From Caecitellus pseudoparvulus (Eukaryota; Bigyra: Bicosoecida), in assembly GCA_965644315.1 (NCBI GenBank), contig CBFFRQ010000003.1, positions 1 through 38,983 of the forward strand: DNA of 38,983 nucleotides, written 5' to 3'. The notes under the pieces are model-generated. The model was not told the DNA's origin. It made no database searches and worked only from the letters and a program-made list of their open reading frames with translations. A program made the position numbers and the translations under genes. Positions 1 to 9,824 of the stretch are shown piece after piece; the first letter of the stretch is position 1, and each line of letters starts with the position of its first letter.

Positions 1-117
1 CATTGAGTGGTTAGGAGGGGTTCGTTTTTGAGCTTGTCAGGAGGGCATGTTGGCGATAGTTGTATGTGATAATGTACTGAGTATAAAATAACGAATGCAT
101 ACATTATTTTTGTCAGA

Positions 118-166
118 GTGTGCTTGAAAGGTTGGGTCTGTGATGCAAACTGGATGCGGAATTTGC
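118..166 (+). repeat. candidate left terminal inverted repeat of the Harbinger element
   Basis: GTGTGC at 118-123, a 30-nt spacer, then ATGCGGAATTTGC at 154-166. The reverse complement of the same two blocks at the same spacing occurs at 4798-4846. The spacer matches its partner at only about 11 of 30 positions. Confidence 0.4.
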
Positions 167-174
167 TTGCCCAC
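154..174 (+). promoter_or_regulatory. dispersed GCGGAA(A/T)T motif, Harbinger 5' flank copy
   Basis: ATGCGGAATTTGC followed by TTGCCCAC. Matches the copy in eL27 intron 1 at 19 of 21 positions. Overlaps the candidate left transposon repeat. Confidence 0.55.
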
Positions 175-522
175 GTTTGTAAAAGGAGGCTGCTGTCTTA
201 TGTTCCAGTCTACTTGCGCGTATTCGTACACTTTCGTGATCCAATGCAAATTTTTATGAAGTGTGGGCCGAATTTCGAGGAATCGGGCCGTTTTGGTGAT
301 CACCCTCTTTCGATTCGGGTGAGTTGTCTGTCGATTACGAACAGAGGGCCTGCGTCGTCATCGAGGTGCTCACAAACCCGCATTCGACACCGGCGCAACC
401 AGCACTCCAGCCCCCATGTGTCTTTCACAGTGTCGAACTACCGATCAAACGATCAGCGTCCCAGGGTTGCAATTCACAATTTTCACCTCGAAGGCTTGCA
501 CTTCCCGCAAGGCGAGTTTCGC

Positions 523-530
523 GGAAATCG
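523..530 (+). promoter_or_regulatory. dispersed motif, second Harbinger 5' flank copy
   Basis: Core GCGGAAAT only, about 80 bp upstream of the transposase ATG; the weakest of the flanking copies. Confidence 0.3.
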
Positions 531-611
531 AAATGAGTCTTGGTTGAGACAGGCCGAACAAGGCACTGTGAGAAAAGACTCCCCGTATTGTCTTGCACAG
601 ATCATACAACC

Positions 612-2441
612 ATGTCTGGCATGCAATTCCTGGTTTCCTTTTTACTGTTGCGCCGGCGGCAGCATGTCCGTAGGTTGCAAGCGCTCCAAGCACTTATTGC
701 CACAGAAGCAGCACTGTTGCTGGCAGTGGTAGCAATGGCCGATGAAGATGGACACGAGCAGGCCGTGCCACTACCGTGCTTCGATGAAGACTGTGCTCTG
801 GAGGAGGGCGTGAGGGCCAGCGCACGTGGCCGCACCAATCCTCTTGCAGGTTTGGCATCCGGTGTGAGGACGTGGGTGGCACGGCAACATGGAGTGCCTC
901 TCGAAGAGCACGAGGTTTGCACAACCCCACATACGGTGTTGCAGTATACTATGAAGCAGTTGTGCTCTGTTGGTGTGAACACTATTTTAGCTCTATCGGT
1001 GTGGTTCATGAAATCTTCTGCACCAAAACTCTGGTACAGGTGGGTCATGCATTCGATCCTACCCGTGGAAGTAGAGGCCCACGCTGTGGAGCTTGCAGGT
1101 GATGAACCTGCAGAGGAACCAGACTCACAAGAGCACAGGACCTGGCAGAGACAGCTTCGGCGCCACAGGGAAGACTGTCTGCACGAGCACTGCAGTCGCC
1201 TTGGGGCATGCGAGCGTCCCATGGTGCAGCAACAGCCATCAGTGGCAGACTGGTGGGGTGCTGTGGACTCATCATTCTGCGGCCAAGGATGCACTTTCAG
1301 TTGGCTGGAGGCTTGTTGCCTTGGAGTGCATTATATGTGCAAGGGTTTCAACATGAGAGCTGGACAAGAAGCGTTCACTGGGGCATCGAAGTCCACATGC
1401 AGTCGAATCCTAAAGGTTTTCTTGCGGTCTATCTCATCCAGCATGTTTGAACAGCAGGTGTACATGCCAGCACCAGATTCTGGGGAGTGGATGGAGAGTG
1501 TACGATTGAACTTTGCCCTGTCAGGCATGCAGCTGCCGTGCGTAGCAGGCAGCGTGGATGATACACATGTGCGTGCTTACATCAGTGAAGATAGTGGAAA
1601 GGGCGTATACATAAACAAGGATGGCGTGGCTTCGGTTAGTGCCCAGTGCATGGTAAGTGGCCACGGACTCTTCTGGCAAGCAGACATTGGGTATGCTGGT
1701 GCCGAAAGCGATCGGGGGAAGCTCATAAGGTCTCCCATGTTTGCGGCAATGGTCGGGAACCCAAGCTTACGTCCTTGTCCACTCCCATATACATTGGCAG
1801 CAGACTCGGGATTTCGTCCGGGGTACACATTCTTACTTCTTCCGTTCGACCAGCGGGACACTGATGTGGTGCAGCCGAATCATTTGGTGACAATTTTCCA
1901 CGATGCACTTTTGCACATTCGAGTTAAGGTAGAATGTGCATTTGGAGAGCTCAAGAACAGGTTCCGCATCTTGAACAACACTGCGAATGGAAACCTTGGG
2001 CCAGCAGCAGTTGCACTGCGTCTACGTGTAGCTGTAGCACTGCATAACTTTGTACTGCGAGCTCTGCCATTGCGGGCATCTGTGTGGCATGCCCTTGATG
2101 TGACAGCGCCGGGGACTGTCTGGGGTGACCTGCTGGAAGAAGCAACGGCAAAGGTGGTAGAGGACTTGCTTGAGGCGCAGCCCCCCTTCATGGAGTATGC
2201 CGAGTGCCATGGGATGGAAGACGCAAGTGCTGGAGCTGGCGCTTGGCCAGCTTCCACCCACACCATCTTCAAGTATGCTGGGGTTCAGTATCGCTCCATC
2301 ATGGTGGGCACTGCCCAGTGGTGCCGCGAGAGAGTTGAAGAGCTAGCCCTTCTGCACCTGCAAGCACCTGAACAGCCTGGGGCTGCCGGCGAAGGTGATG
2401 AAGGGAGTGACTGGGAAGGTGACTCTGTTGGCAGTCAATAA
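612..2441 (+). CDS. PIF/Harbinger-type DDE transposase
   Basis: Predicted nuclease that cuts and inserts the surrounding transposon. Single exon of 609 residues from the first ATG in the frame; a shorter product from internal methionines is possible. The DDE_Tnp_4-like catalytic core is recognisable. The first acidic block is GSVDDTHVRAY (D316/D317), corresponding to the family's G-x-(I/V)-D-G/D-T-H. The second is LAADSGFRPGY (D398). The third is VECAFGELKNRFRIL (E441), corresponding to the E-x-x-F-G-x-L-K-x-R-F signature. All three catalytic acids are present and the frame is uninterrupted. The N-terminal 60 residues are hydrophobic and Arg/Leu-rich and are not recognised. The C-terminus is acidic. 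The gene faces the accessory gene with about 20 bp between stops. The family call is firm; present activity is inference. Confidence 0.9.
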   Translation: MSGMQFLVSFLLLRRRQHVRRLQALQALIATEAALLLAVVAMADEDGHEQAVPLPCFDEDCALEEGVRASARGRTNPLAGLASGVRTWVARQHGVPLEEHEVCTTPHTVLQYTMKQLCSVGVNTILALSVWFMKSSAPKLWYRWVMHSILPVEVEAHAVELAGDEPAEEPDSQEHRTWQRQLRRHREDCLHEHCSRLGACERPMVQQQPSVADWWGAVDSSFCGQGCTFSWLEACCLGVHYMCKGFNMRAGQEAFTGASKSTCSRILKVFLRSISSSMFEQQVYMPAPDSGEWMESVRLNFALSGMQLPCVAGSVDDTHVRAYISEDSGKGVYINKDGVASVSAQCMVSGHGLFWQADIGYAGAESDRGKLIRSPMFAAMVGNPSLRPCPLPYTLAADSGFRPGYTFLLLPFDQRDTDVVQPNHLVTIFHDALLHIRVKVECAFGELKNRFRILNNTANGNLGPAAVALRLRVAVALHNFVLRALPLRASVWHALDVTAPGTVWGDLLEEATAKVVEDLLEAQPPFMEYAECHGMEDASAGAGAWPASTHTIFKYAGVQYRSIMVGTAQWCRERVEELALLHLQAPEQPGAAGEGDEGSDWEGDSVGSQ

Positions 2442-2461
2442 TGCAGTGTGTTGTCTCATGT

Positions 2462-4682
2462 TCATGACTGCATGGGTTGCCCAGCAACACTACGCTTCTT
2501 CAGGGCTGTAACCATTTGAAGTCGGGCGCGTGCGACCTTCAGCTCCTTGTCTGCGTCTGACAGCGGGTGCGGTGGCATGCCACGCAAGGTTGGAGGCACA
2601 CTTCCGCTGTGCAGCTGCTCCAAAACAGTCTGAACCTGCTCTTGCATGCTAAGGTCACCGTCAATGATGCTTAGGTCCAACCACCCCTGCACTCTTGTAA
2701 TTACACCTGATATCGCTGCATCTACCGCACGCTCACTATGTGCGGCAGCAGCACCTGGTGCAGGCACCGAAAGCGAAGGTGCGGGCTGCTGCACTTGCAA
2801 GGACTGCTGGAAAAACTGAAGAAGTGAGGCGTCCTGTTGTGCTTGTCGTTCCCGTGCTGCCTCTTCAGCAACCTGTCGTTTCTCCAGCGAATCTGCCAAA
2901 CGGGCAACGATGTCACGCATGCCTGCGGCTGGTGGTGACGTGCCAGACCCCAGGCGACCTCCATCCAGGGCTCCAGTTGCTTTTGCAACAGCAGCAACAC
3001 GGCTTCCCGTGCTCGTTCCACTCCCCGCACCTGATAGGTACTCTCCGCCCTGTCGCGGACTTTCAGTGGGCAACGCAGCGGGCCTGCCACTCGCCAACAG
3101 CGAGGCTACTGTGTGTGATCCTTCAGATCTAGCCTCTGCAAATATCCCGTTGGTGATGTTGCGAGGCACTGAAGACATCGTTGCCTTTGGCCTGGCTTTG
3201 CCTTGGCACACGCTTGCATAATTCATCAGCTCGCCCGGAAGCAGTCCACCGTTCAGGGGTGGATAGCGCAAGTCATCAGTTGGTCCCACAGGCAACCACA
3301 TTTCCTTGTTCGTTACGCTACACCGCAGGCGCTGGAAGCGCAAGCGCGCAGCGGCGCTTGCGTTTCGTGCCCTGCTCCACCCCACCTTCGTGATGTCCCA
3401 ACGTGTGTACTTCTTTCCATTTAAATCAAGAGAGGGAGCACCAGGGTGGCTAGGGGCTGTGGGTTCGCTTGCCCCCCCGCTTCCCGTCCTTCTGCCCTCA
3501 GACCCGTTGATGATGTCAACCTGTTTCTTCAACGTTTCGAGGCTGGCCCAAGTACCTGAAGCTGGAACCAGAGCCTCACGAAGGAGGCTTGAAACCAGGA
3601 CCAAGCCTGACCACGACAGGAAGGCTTCTTGGGAATCACTACCTGGTGTTGAAACCAACACCATGTACTTTGAGTCGTCTCGCTCCGGCCATGGCCTTCC
3701 TAGCATGTTCGTGTCATGCTCCTCGAAGGCAGTGAGCAGCAACGGCAAGAATTTGTGAGCTAGGCTCTTGCCCACAATGCCACTTCGCATCTTGTTGCTC
3801 CCTTGTGTGGCAAAAGTCCGGAACAGGCTTCTGTCAGAGCCTTCCGGGCATGGCTCACCCGACGAGACAACACGACCCCCAAGAGATGAGTAGTCAATGG
3901 TACCCTCACGAACACCCAGACGAACGATAGCTCCAGACATTCTCCATGCACTTGCTTTGTTTCCAAAGGCAGCCCAGGTCGACGACGGCATCAAGGTGGC
4001 GAACTCCTTCTTGTCAGGGTGCGTCTGCACCCCATTCTTGGACGGTGTTTGCAACAGAGCTCGATCAGTAGAGGCCCACGGAATTGGGCTCGCTGAGTCG
4101 AGACGCATCAACGCACGGGCAGGGGAAGTGGCAGCTGGTGTCGCGCCGACGGCACCAGCAGCACTCCGTGGTGGGGAAGGGCTGCCAGCTGTCCAGGACA
4201 CACCACCACTCTCCAAGTCAGGACTTGAACTGTCACTCTTGCCCTCATCACCACTCATGTCAACGACCTCGTCTGCGGGCAGAGTCAGGAAGGCGTGTTT
4301 GCGAGAAGCGTTTCGGAGTTTCACACAGCGGAAATGAAAACGAACCGAAAGCTTCCAGTTGTTCCTTAGCGTTTGTCTTCATCCTCCTGGCAATGCTTGC
4401 TGTAAGGGCAGCAATCCGGACTGGTCTGGTAGGCGTTGCGATGGCGGGTGATTCTTGCGCAGCGAGTTCGCTTCCTGGAGGCGTTGCAGGCAGCTCAAAC
4501 ACCCGTCCTGCTGCCCCGAGCCTCGCGCCCGTCCGCAGTCGGGAAGTCGGTGCGTTACCTTGAAGGAACTGTCGGACCAGTGCATGTGTGTCCGCTTGCG
4601 AGCCTTCAACTGCGGTTCTTTTGCCACTCGTCGGCGCATCTGCCTGAACGCGTGCATTCCGGGGGCGCTTGCGGCCAGACAT
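2462..4682 (-). CDS. Harbinger accessory protein, uncharacterised, two exons
   Basis: Predicted partner protein of the transposase. My model joins exon 1 (4682-4346) to exon 2 (4272-2462) across a 73-bp intron (4345-4273), giving 715 residues. The donor is the weak GTTCGT and the acceptor CCCGCAG; the join restores frame as LEAF|DEVVDMSG. If that intron is wrong, the large exon could start at the methionine at 4258. The protein has a basic start (MSGRKRPRNAR), a serine/acidic stretch, a central conserved-looking region with KKYTRWDITKVGWSRARN, a Gln/Ala-rich helical segment and a basic tail. Harbinger accessory proteins usually carry a Myb/SANT or MADF DNA-binding domain; I do not see one. 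Its assignment rests on position, not homology. Confidence 0.65.
4328..4335 (+). promoter_or_regulatory. dispersed motif inside the accessory-gene intron
   Basis: GCGGAAAT core on the plus strand, that is ATTTCCGC in the sense of the minus-strand gene, within the proposed intron 4345-4273. Confidence 0.4.
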
Positions 4683-4797
4683 GGCAGCAAATCATTCCAA
4701 GAGTATGCTCACAACTTACTGTGAATAGTTTAAAAGTAGAGTTTGATATCCATATCTGCACTGCTCGCCATGGTACACAAACCACTGCCAGCAAGTG

Positions 4798-4810
4798 GCA
4801 AATTCCGCAT
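4798..4810 (-). promoter_or_regulatory. dispersed motif upstream of the accessory gene
   Basis: GCAAATTCCGCAT on the plus strand, 116 bp before the minus-strand ATG at 4682. Also the inner block of the candidate right transposon repeat. Confidence 0.5.
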
Positions 4811-4846
4811 GCTAATAGGCTCGATAAACAACGCTCTGTTGCACAC
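4798..4846 (-). repeat. candidate right terminal inverted repeat of the Harbinger element
   Basis: GCAAATTCCGCAT at 4798-4810 and GCACAC at 4841-4846 are the mirror image of the blocks at 118-166. The 13-bp block also belongs to the dispersed motif seen elsewhere in the window, so its role as a transposon end is unproven. Confidence 0.4.
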
Positions 4847-4929
4847 GACAGAGCGGCCGTTCAAGTCTAACATCCTCTGTTAGTGTCAAGGTGACAAAAC
4901 ATGCTGCCTGCAGCACTTTTCCGTGAACT

Positions 4930-7763
4930 TCAAAAAATGCATTCTCGTTTCACAGATTTTCTCGATTCAGAGGCCTCCGCTGGCCTCAATGAGACACGGC
5001 CCAGGGACCCAGGCCGCACAATGTGCCCTCTTGAGGTGGGCCCAGAAATTACACGGGCCCCTGCAGAGGCGAGCTTGCCCTCACTTGCAAGCTCCATGCG
5101 CAACTGCGCAGCCTGCCCGCTGTTTAGGCGGCCGACACCAGGAGCTGACGTTGCGATTCGCCGCCATCCACGATCGCGTTCCAGCTGGCGTGGAAGCGCG
5201 GGTGACATGTGCCAGTCAGCTGACACGGCCTCCCTTCCGTCTCGCATTTGAGAAGGCGGGCGGTAGGGTGGAAAATCTGGGGACAGAAGTCCCTGCCGCA
5301 CTCGCCCACGTGAGGCCGCCTCTGTGGGCTCGTCGTGGCTAGGGCTGAGCACGGGGACGTACCCATCGCCCGCCACTTCATACTGGCTCTCCCAGGCACT
5401 GACTGCCATTGGTTTGCCCACTTCATCGTGGGCCACCCGCTGTGTTCCGGCGGCCTCCAGCGCAGCAGCGAACTCTGCCATGCGCTGGCCGTCACCCTCA
5501 CCACTCCCAGCACCCAGCTTCTCCTTCAGAGCAGCCAGGCGGTCAGATTGCCTGTCAAGGACGACGGAAGGGGGCTCCTGTGACTCCTGCCCCAGAGACT
5601 GCACCAGGGCAAAAGGGTTTCCAAACGTGTCGGTGAGGCCACGGCCCTCCGCCATGGCTGCGGACTCCTCTGCTTCGATGAGCTCCTGCACCGTGCCGTT
5701 CCTCCGCGTGAACATGCACTGGATCCACTCCGCGAGGACCTCTGCCATAACTCCTGCGTGGCGTGTTGCCCTGGGAGCGCGCTGCAGCCCCGCTGCCAGC
5801 GCCTCCTGCCCAGACACACCCACCCAATTGTCGCTGACGTCCAGGACTTCCAGCGTGACGTTTCGGGCAAGCGCGTCGCCCAACGCCTGGACAACTGCTT
5901 CGCGGGTGCGAAGGAAGGACATCTTCTGGCTCGTCAGGCAGTTTCCAGGGAGAGTGAGCACTCGCAGCGTGCGGTTCTGCCCCAGGGACTCGGCAACTTT
6001 CAGCATGCCGCGTGGGTCGGTGCCGTCCTGTGTCAGGCAGCAATGCCCTGCGTGGAGCTGCTGCAGTCGAATGGAGGCACTTGCCAGTGCACTTGCCATG
6101 ACATGAGCCCCTTCCACTCCCAGAGGGTTCTGGGAAACATCCAAGGAGACCAGGGAGCCGACGCGAATTCCGCGGGCCAGCTGGCGAAAGCCATCGGCTG
6201 AGATTCCGTTCTGCGTCAGAATCAGCTCCTGCAGGTTGCTGCGCGCCATGAGCAGCTGCCCGATGCGGGCAGCACCCTCGTCACCGATGCTGCAGCCCCG
6301 CAAGCTCAATTTCAGCAAATTCGTAGGCTGAATGCCATCATGAAGGCGCATGGGGTTGTGCGGGTTCCACGTGCTGTAGGTTCCCATGGTCCGGTCCGTC
6401 AGGAACGTCAAAGCGGATGCGGCAGTCCCAGGCCGCTGGGCTCCAGTCCCTGGTCGGGACCACGCTTGCAGCGCTTGCTGCCACGATGCGTGGCTAGCCG
6501 CAGTTGGAGGCCGAGAGGCTGATGGTGTCGTTGGCCCCAGCCCTCCGCGTCCGTCAGACCCGCGCGCCACTCCAGCCACTGCAAAGAGGGCATGCGGCGA
6601 GGGCACCCCCATGGGCCCCACATTATCCACAAACTCAACAGCGTCTGGCTTGCCTGGCTCCACCCTTCGCAATGCAATCGCCGCGACACTGCACGCGACC
6701 GAGGCTTGCAGACCGCACTGCTTGAAGCTGACGCTGAGCAGCGAAGTGTTTTGCCCAAGAGCTGGCAGGAGGGGCTTCATGCAGTACTCATTCAAGGGGT
6801 TCTTGCTCAAGTTCAGGCGCTCCAGGCCACAGTGGGGGCTCATGATGTACCCTGCCACAGCACGCATGCCGGCCCGCTGCAGGACGCTCTGCTGCAAGCC
6901 AATAGACAAGCCCCGCGACTGGGACACAGCATCTGTCAAGTCAGTGTTGCTGAAATTAAGGCTCCGCATGGGGCTAACAAAACCTAAAGCCTTGCGCTGC
7001 TTCAGCACGGCGTCCCGGTCAGCCTGCAGCTCTGCTGTGCTGCGGCGCTTGACATGGTGCAGAGACCCTGTGCGGCCAACAGAGACAGGCCGCTCCGCCT
7101 CGGCGCCCTGGTCACCCGTTATGGGGACGTCCACTTGTTCAATCCTCGGCGATGGTACAAGTGTTCGCGCGATGGTGTCAATTTGCTTCCGCAGGCCGTT
7201 GACAATGTCCTGCACGCCAGCGGACCCCAGCGGGTTGTTTCGGACACTCAGGCGCGTGAGGGTGGTGTTGAAGGCCAGGGCAGCACCTAGATCAGCCGAG
7301 TACTTGGCATTCAGTCCACAATTGGACAGGTCAAGCTCTATCAACCTGCAGAGTCAGAAGCCCCGCGGCTCGTACCTGGCCTGCAAGCCAGCGTTGCCGC
7401 TTGACCCTCACGCACTTTGTGTTGAAAACCGCCTCGATGATGTCGTTCTTCAGCGCCTGAGTGAACAGCGCAAACTCCTGCACGTTCAGCTTGGATTCCG
7501 CAAGACTCAACACTGGGGTTGAATGGGCCTTGAAGAACATGAACTGTGGAGCAATGACGGCCAGCGTGCGGGGTGGTTTTGCTCCGCACCACGAGCGTTT
7601 CCCAGGCACCCACCATGCGCTTGGCGGGGCGCCTGTCCGGCACCATGGACACTCCATGCCAGAACTTCTTCAGAGGGTCCTCTCCCTGTTGGGAGGCCCT
7701 GCTCTGGACACCCGCTCGGTCCGCCTGGTCAAGGGGCGTTCCTCGGCGCCGCGCGCCTTGCAT
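4930..7763 (-). CDS. leucine-rich-repeat protein (ribonuclease-inhibitor type)
   Basis: Probably a protein-protein interaction scaffold; the partner is unknown. Three exons: 7763-7590, 7543-7416 and 7345-4930, separated by introns of 46 bp (GTGCGG...CACAG) and 70 bp (GTGCGTG...CTGCAG). They give about 905 residues. The second junction restores a repeat: FNTK|LIELDLSNCGLN. At least nine LRR units with the RI-like 'L..L.L..N.L...G...L' pattern are visible, for example LQELILTQNGISADGF and LVSLDVSQNPLGVEG. They fall in an N-terminal and a middle block separated by a Pro/Ser/Thr-rich linker. The last 250 residues have no repeats and look disordered. The start was chosen as the first methionine (MQGARRRG) in the exon that splices in frame; a further upstream start is possible. 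No kinase, NACHT or membrane domain is visible. Confidence 0.75.
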
Positions 7764-7944
7764 GCTCTCACTGGCGAGAAGCTCTGCTGACGCAACACTA
7801 ATTGCATTGATGCATGCAGACACGCGGCCACAGCCATCTGTGGGTAGCTGTTTCGGGCCGCTGCCTTGGGGGCCAGGCGTGCGCAATGTGCGGAGCGGCG
7901 TGCACTGCCGAGACCGGCCACAAGTGGGGGAATGGGAGCGCGCT

Positions 7945-8699
7945 TCACAAGTCAATGGTGGACAAGTTCTTGGACTTGGCATCATTGATGAAGGTGGCAA
8001 TGGTGGCGACGTCATCTGTCAAGTCATCCTCGGGGATGCTAGCCACCTTCAGCTTCGTGTCCATGCCCATGTAGTACAGCTGAAGGTACCGACGTGTGCT
8101 GCACCGGAGAGGGTTGAACGCAGGCTTGATGTCTGCACGAGACAGGTACCTGGATTCCACCGTGATGTCCACGTCTGAGAACACACCCGCAAAGCGCACG
8201 ACGACGTCCCCTGAGGAGAAGACGATGACCCCCTCGTGCCACTCTCCCGACGCACGCTGCCTGGTGTGCCTCTCTTTGGCCCTCGAAGCAAGGACATACA
8301 TGACGATGCCACTGATCAGCCTGCGCAGTGAGTGGGGGGCGGGGGCATCGTGCCCAGCGTTGACGCTGGCTGGCACCCAGGGGAACCCACGCAAAGCAGA
8401 ATGCGAGGCTGAGCAAGGCAGCCTGCGCTGCGCCGCTCGATGCGACGCCTGAGATGAAGAGAACGGGGAACAGCACTCCGAGAGCCATGGCTAGTATCCA
8501 GAAAGTGCGTCCATATCTAACTGTGCTGCTGAACACCTGCATGGCGTGGAGCAGGGCAAGGAGCACGTGGGTGGAGAGGTGCAGTGCACCAGCGGTGCAG
8601 AGCAAGTTCCCCTGTAGCCGGCGGCGCAGGGCAGCGCACCTGGGTCCCCAGCGGCAACACATCATGGTCCACGTCGCTGTCTTCCAAGAGGGGGTCCAT
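7945..8699 (-). CDS. small membrane protein with two transmembrane helices, unknown function
   Basis: Three exons (8699-8640, 8536-8391, 8320-7945) with introns of 103 and 70 bp encode 193 residues. The splices are supported by frame and by reconstruction of a continuous second membrane helix (AFCFA|LISGIVMYVLA). An acidic N-terminal tail (MDPLLEDSDVDHDVLPLG) with a possible acidic di-leucine-type sorting signal is followed by helices at about residues 31-51 and 59-80. A soluble C-terminal domain of about 110 residues contains EGVIVFSSGDVVVRF and YLSRADIKPAFNP. That domain reads like a beta-rich PH/GRAM-like fold, but this is only an impression. I do not recognise the family. The gene lies between two other minus-strand genes, each with its own 5' flank. 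Confidence 0.7.
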
Positions 8700-8988
8700 G
8701 CTTGGGCCTGGGTCTGGCTGTGGGCACCAGCAGCGGGTGGCTGTGCCTCAAACAGCAGGCTTGGCCTTGGCCTGGCGCAAGGTGCGTTGGGCCCCTGCAA
8801 ATGGGTTGGGGGTGCAGCTGGCGATGAAAGCACAGCAGCAGTCAGCTCTGCGCAAGTACATTTCAGCGGCAGTCTACGTTTGACTGGGCAGCACAGTCTG
8901 TCAGGGCACACGCCGGCCCAGCGAAGTGAGGTATCCCGTGCACTCCCCAGCTTGCCCGAGGCAGGGCCAGGGGGCGGAGTGCCCGCAG

Positions 8989-9649
8989 TCACTCCCCCCC
9001 TGCCTCCTCCTCCGCATCGCTGTGCCCCTCCTCTGGCTGCGCCTGCTCCTCGCCCCCTGCGCCGCCAGCCGCCTTGGCCTTGTAGGCAGCCAGGGCATCG
9101 TCCAAGTCTTCCCGGGTGGCTGGCGCCGGGCGAGCCTTGCGGGGCTTCTGCTGTGCTTTAGAGTTGGTGGGGGGCGCCTCCTTCTTCGCGCCGGCAGCGC
9201 CAGTGGCAGGCTTCTCACCCCTGCGGTACGCGTCCAGGGCGTCATCCATGGACTGCCGCGCTGCGCCGGGGTCCTTCCCGAAGTAGGAGGAGAGGGAGCT
9301 GTCCAGGTCCTCGGGGGCGCCAGGGGAGGGCCGACGGGGCTGGGCGCGCTTGGGGCCGCGACTGGTCCTTCGAAGGCCCCCACGCCCACGCCCACGGCCC
9401 CTGCCGCCGCGTCGCAGCACCCCACGATCATCGTGCCCTGGGCCCTGCCAGGAGCTGCCTGCTGCGGGCTGCCTTCGGGGGGTTTTGCGGAACGGTGCAG
9501 CTCCAGCTGCATTGGCGTAACCACTCATGCGCATGGGGCGGTCTGGCCCTCCGCCAAAGCCTGGTGGGCGGGACGGGAGCCAAGTGTGGCGTGGGGCGAG
9601 CTCAAATTCCGCCGCGTGGCAGCTCACTGGCGTAGTCGTAGGCTGACAT
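8989..9649 (-). CDS. RGG-box protein with UAP56-binding-motif-like repeats (mRNA export adaptor-like)
   Basis: Likely nuclear RNA-binding adaptor. Two exons: a 22-nt first exon (9649-9628, MSAYDYA) and 9560-8989, joined across a 67-bp intron (GTGAGC...CACCAG), giving 197 residues. An Arg/Gly-rich segment (RRGGRGRGRGRGGLRR) is followed by three short repeats: EDLDSSLSSYFG, MDDALDAYRRG and EDLDDALAAYKAK. These match the L-D-x-x-L-D-x-Y pattern of the UAP56-binding motif found in ALYREF, UIF and CHTOP (the FoP C-terminal duplication). No RRM domain is present, so it is closer to CHTOP than to ALYREF. The tail is acidic (EEEAGGE). A start at 9534 (MRMSGYAN) without the mini-exon is the alternative. 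The 5' intron carries a copy of the dispersed GCGGAATT motif. Confidence 0.75.
9598..9613 (-). promoter_or_regulatory. dispersed motif in intron 1 of the RGG/UBM gene
   Basis: GAGCTCAAATTCCGCC on the plus strand; reads GGCGGAATTTGAGCTC in the sense of the gene, a few bases after the 5' splice site. Confidence 0.55.
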
Positions 9650-9824
9650 GGGGGGCGAAGCGTGGCCTGCCGAAACGACTAAAGTCCTTCCTCGGCCTGC
9701 ACACACTGCTTGGCTCAATGTGGCGCATTGCAGGGCACTGGAATGCATGCCCAGCGTGGCAAGTGGAGGCGCATACAGAATTGCAACCAAGCAGCATCTG
9801 TTTCACAGCGCGGTTCTCGACACC

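Larger units (their letters stand above)
1..611. other. 5' flank of the Harbinger transposase gene
   Basis: No protein gene is supported here; the open frames are short and lack recognisable domains. Bases 60-120 are markedly AT-rich compared with the rest of the window. The stretch holds two copies of the dispersed GCGGAA(A/T)T motif (154-166 and around 523-530) and the left candidate terminal repeat of the transposon. The true left end could also lie outside the window. Confidence 0.6.
118..4846. mobile_element. PIF/Harbinger-type DNA transposon, approximate limits
   Basis: The unit consists of a DDE transposase gene (612-2441, plus) and a convergent second gene (2462-4682, minus) whose stop codons are about 20 bp apart. 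A transposase plus one accessory protein gene is the usual Harbinger layout. The limits given are the outer ends of an imperfect inverted repeat. A 13-bp perfect inverted match (154-166 versus 4798-4810) is accompanied by the hexamer GTGTGC exactly 30 nt further out on each side. The 30-nt spacers match poorly, and I could not find a convincing 3-bp TWA target-site duplication, so the ends are provisional. Both coding frames are open, so the element may be recent. Confidence 0.6.

Noticed and set aside
118-732. 204-codon frame at the left edge
   Set aside because: Overlaps the Harbinger transposase start in another frame, crosses an AT-rich flank and matches nothing.
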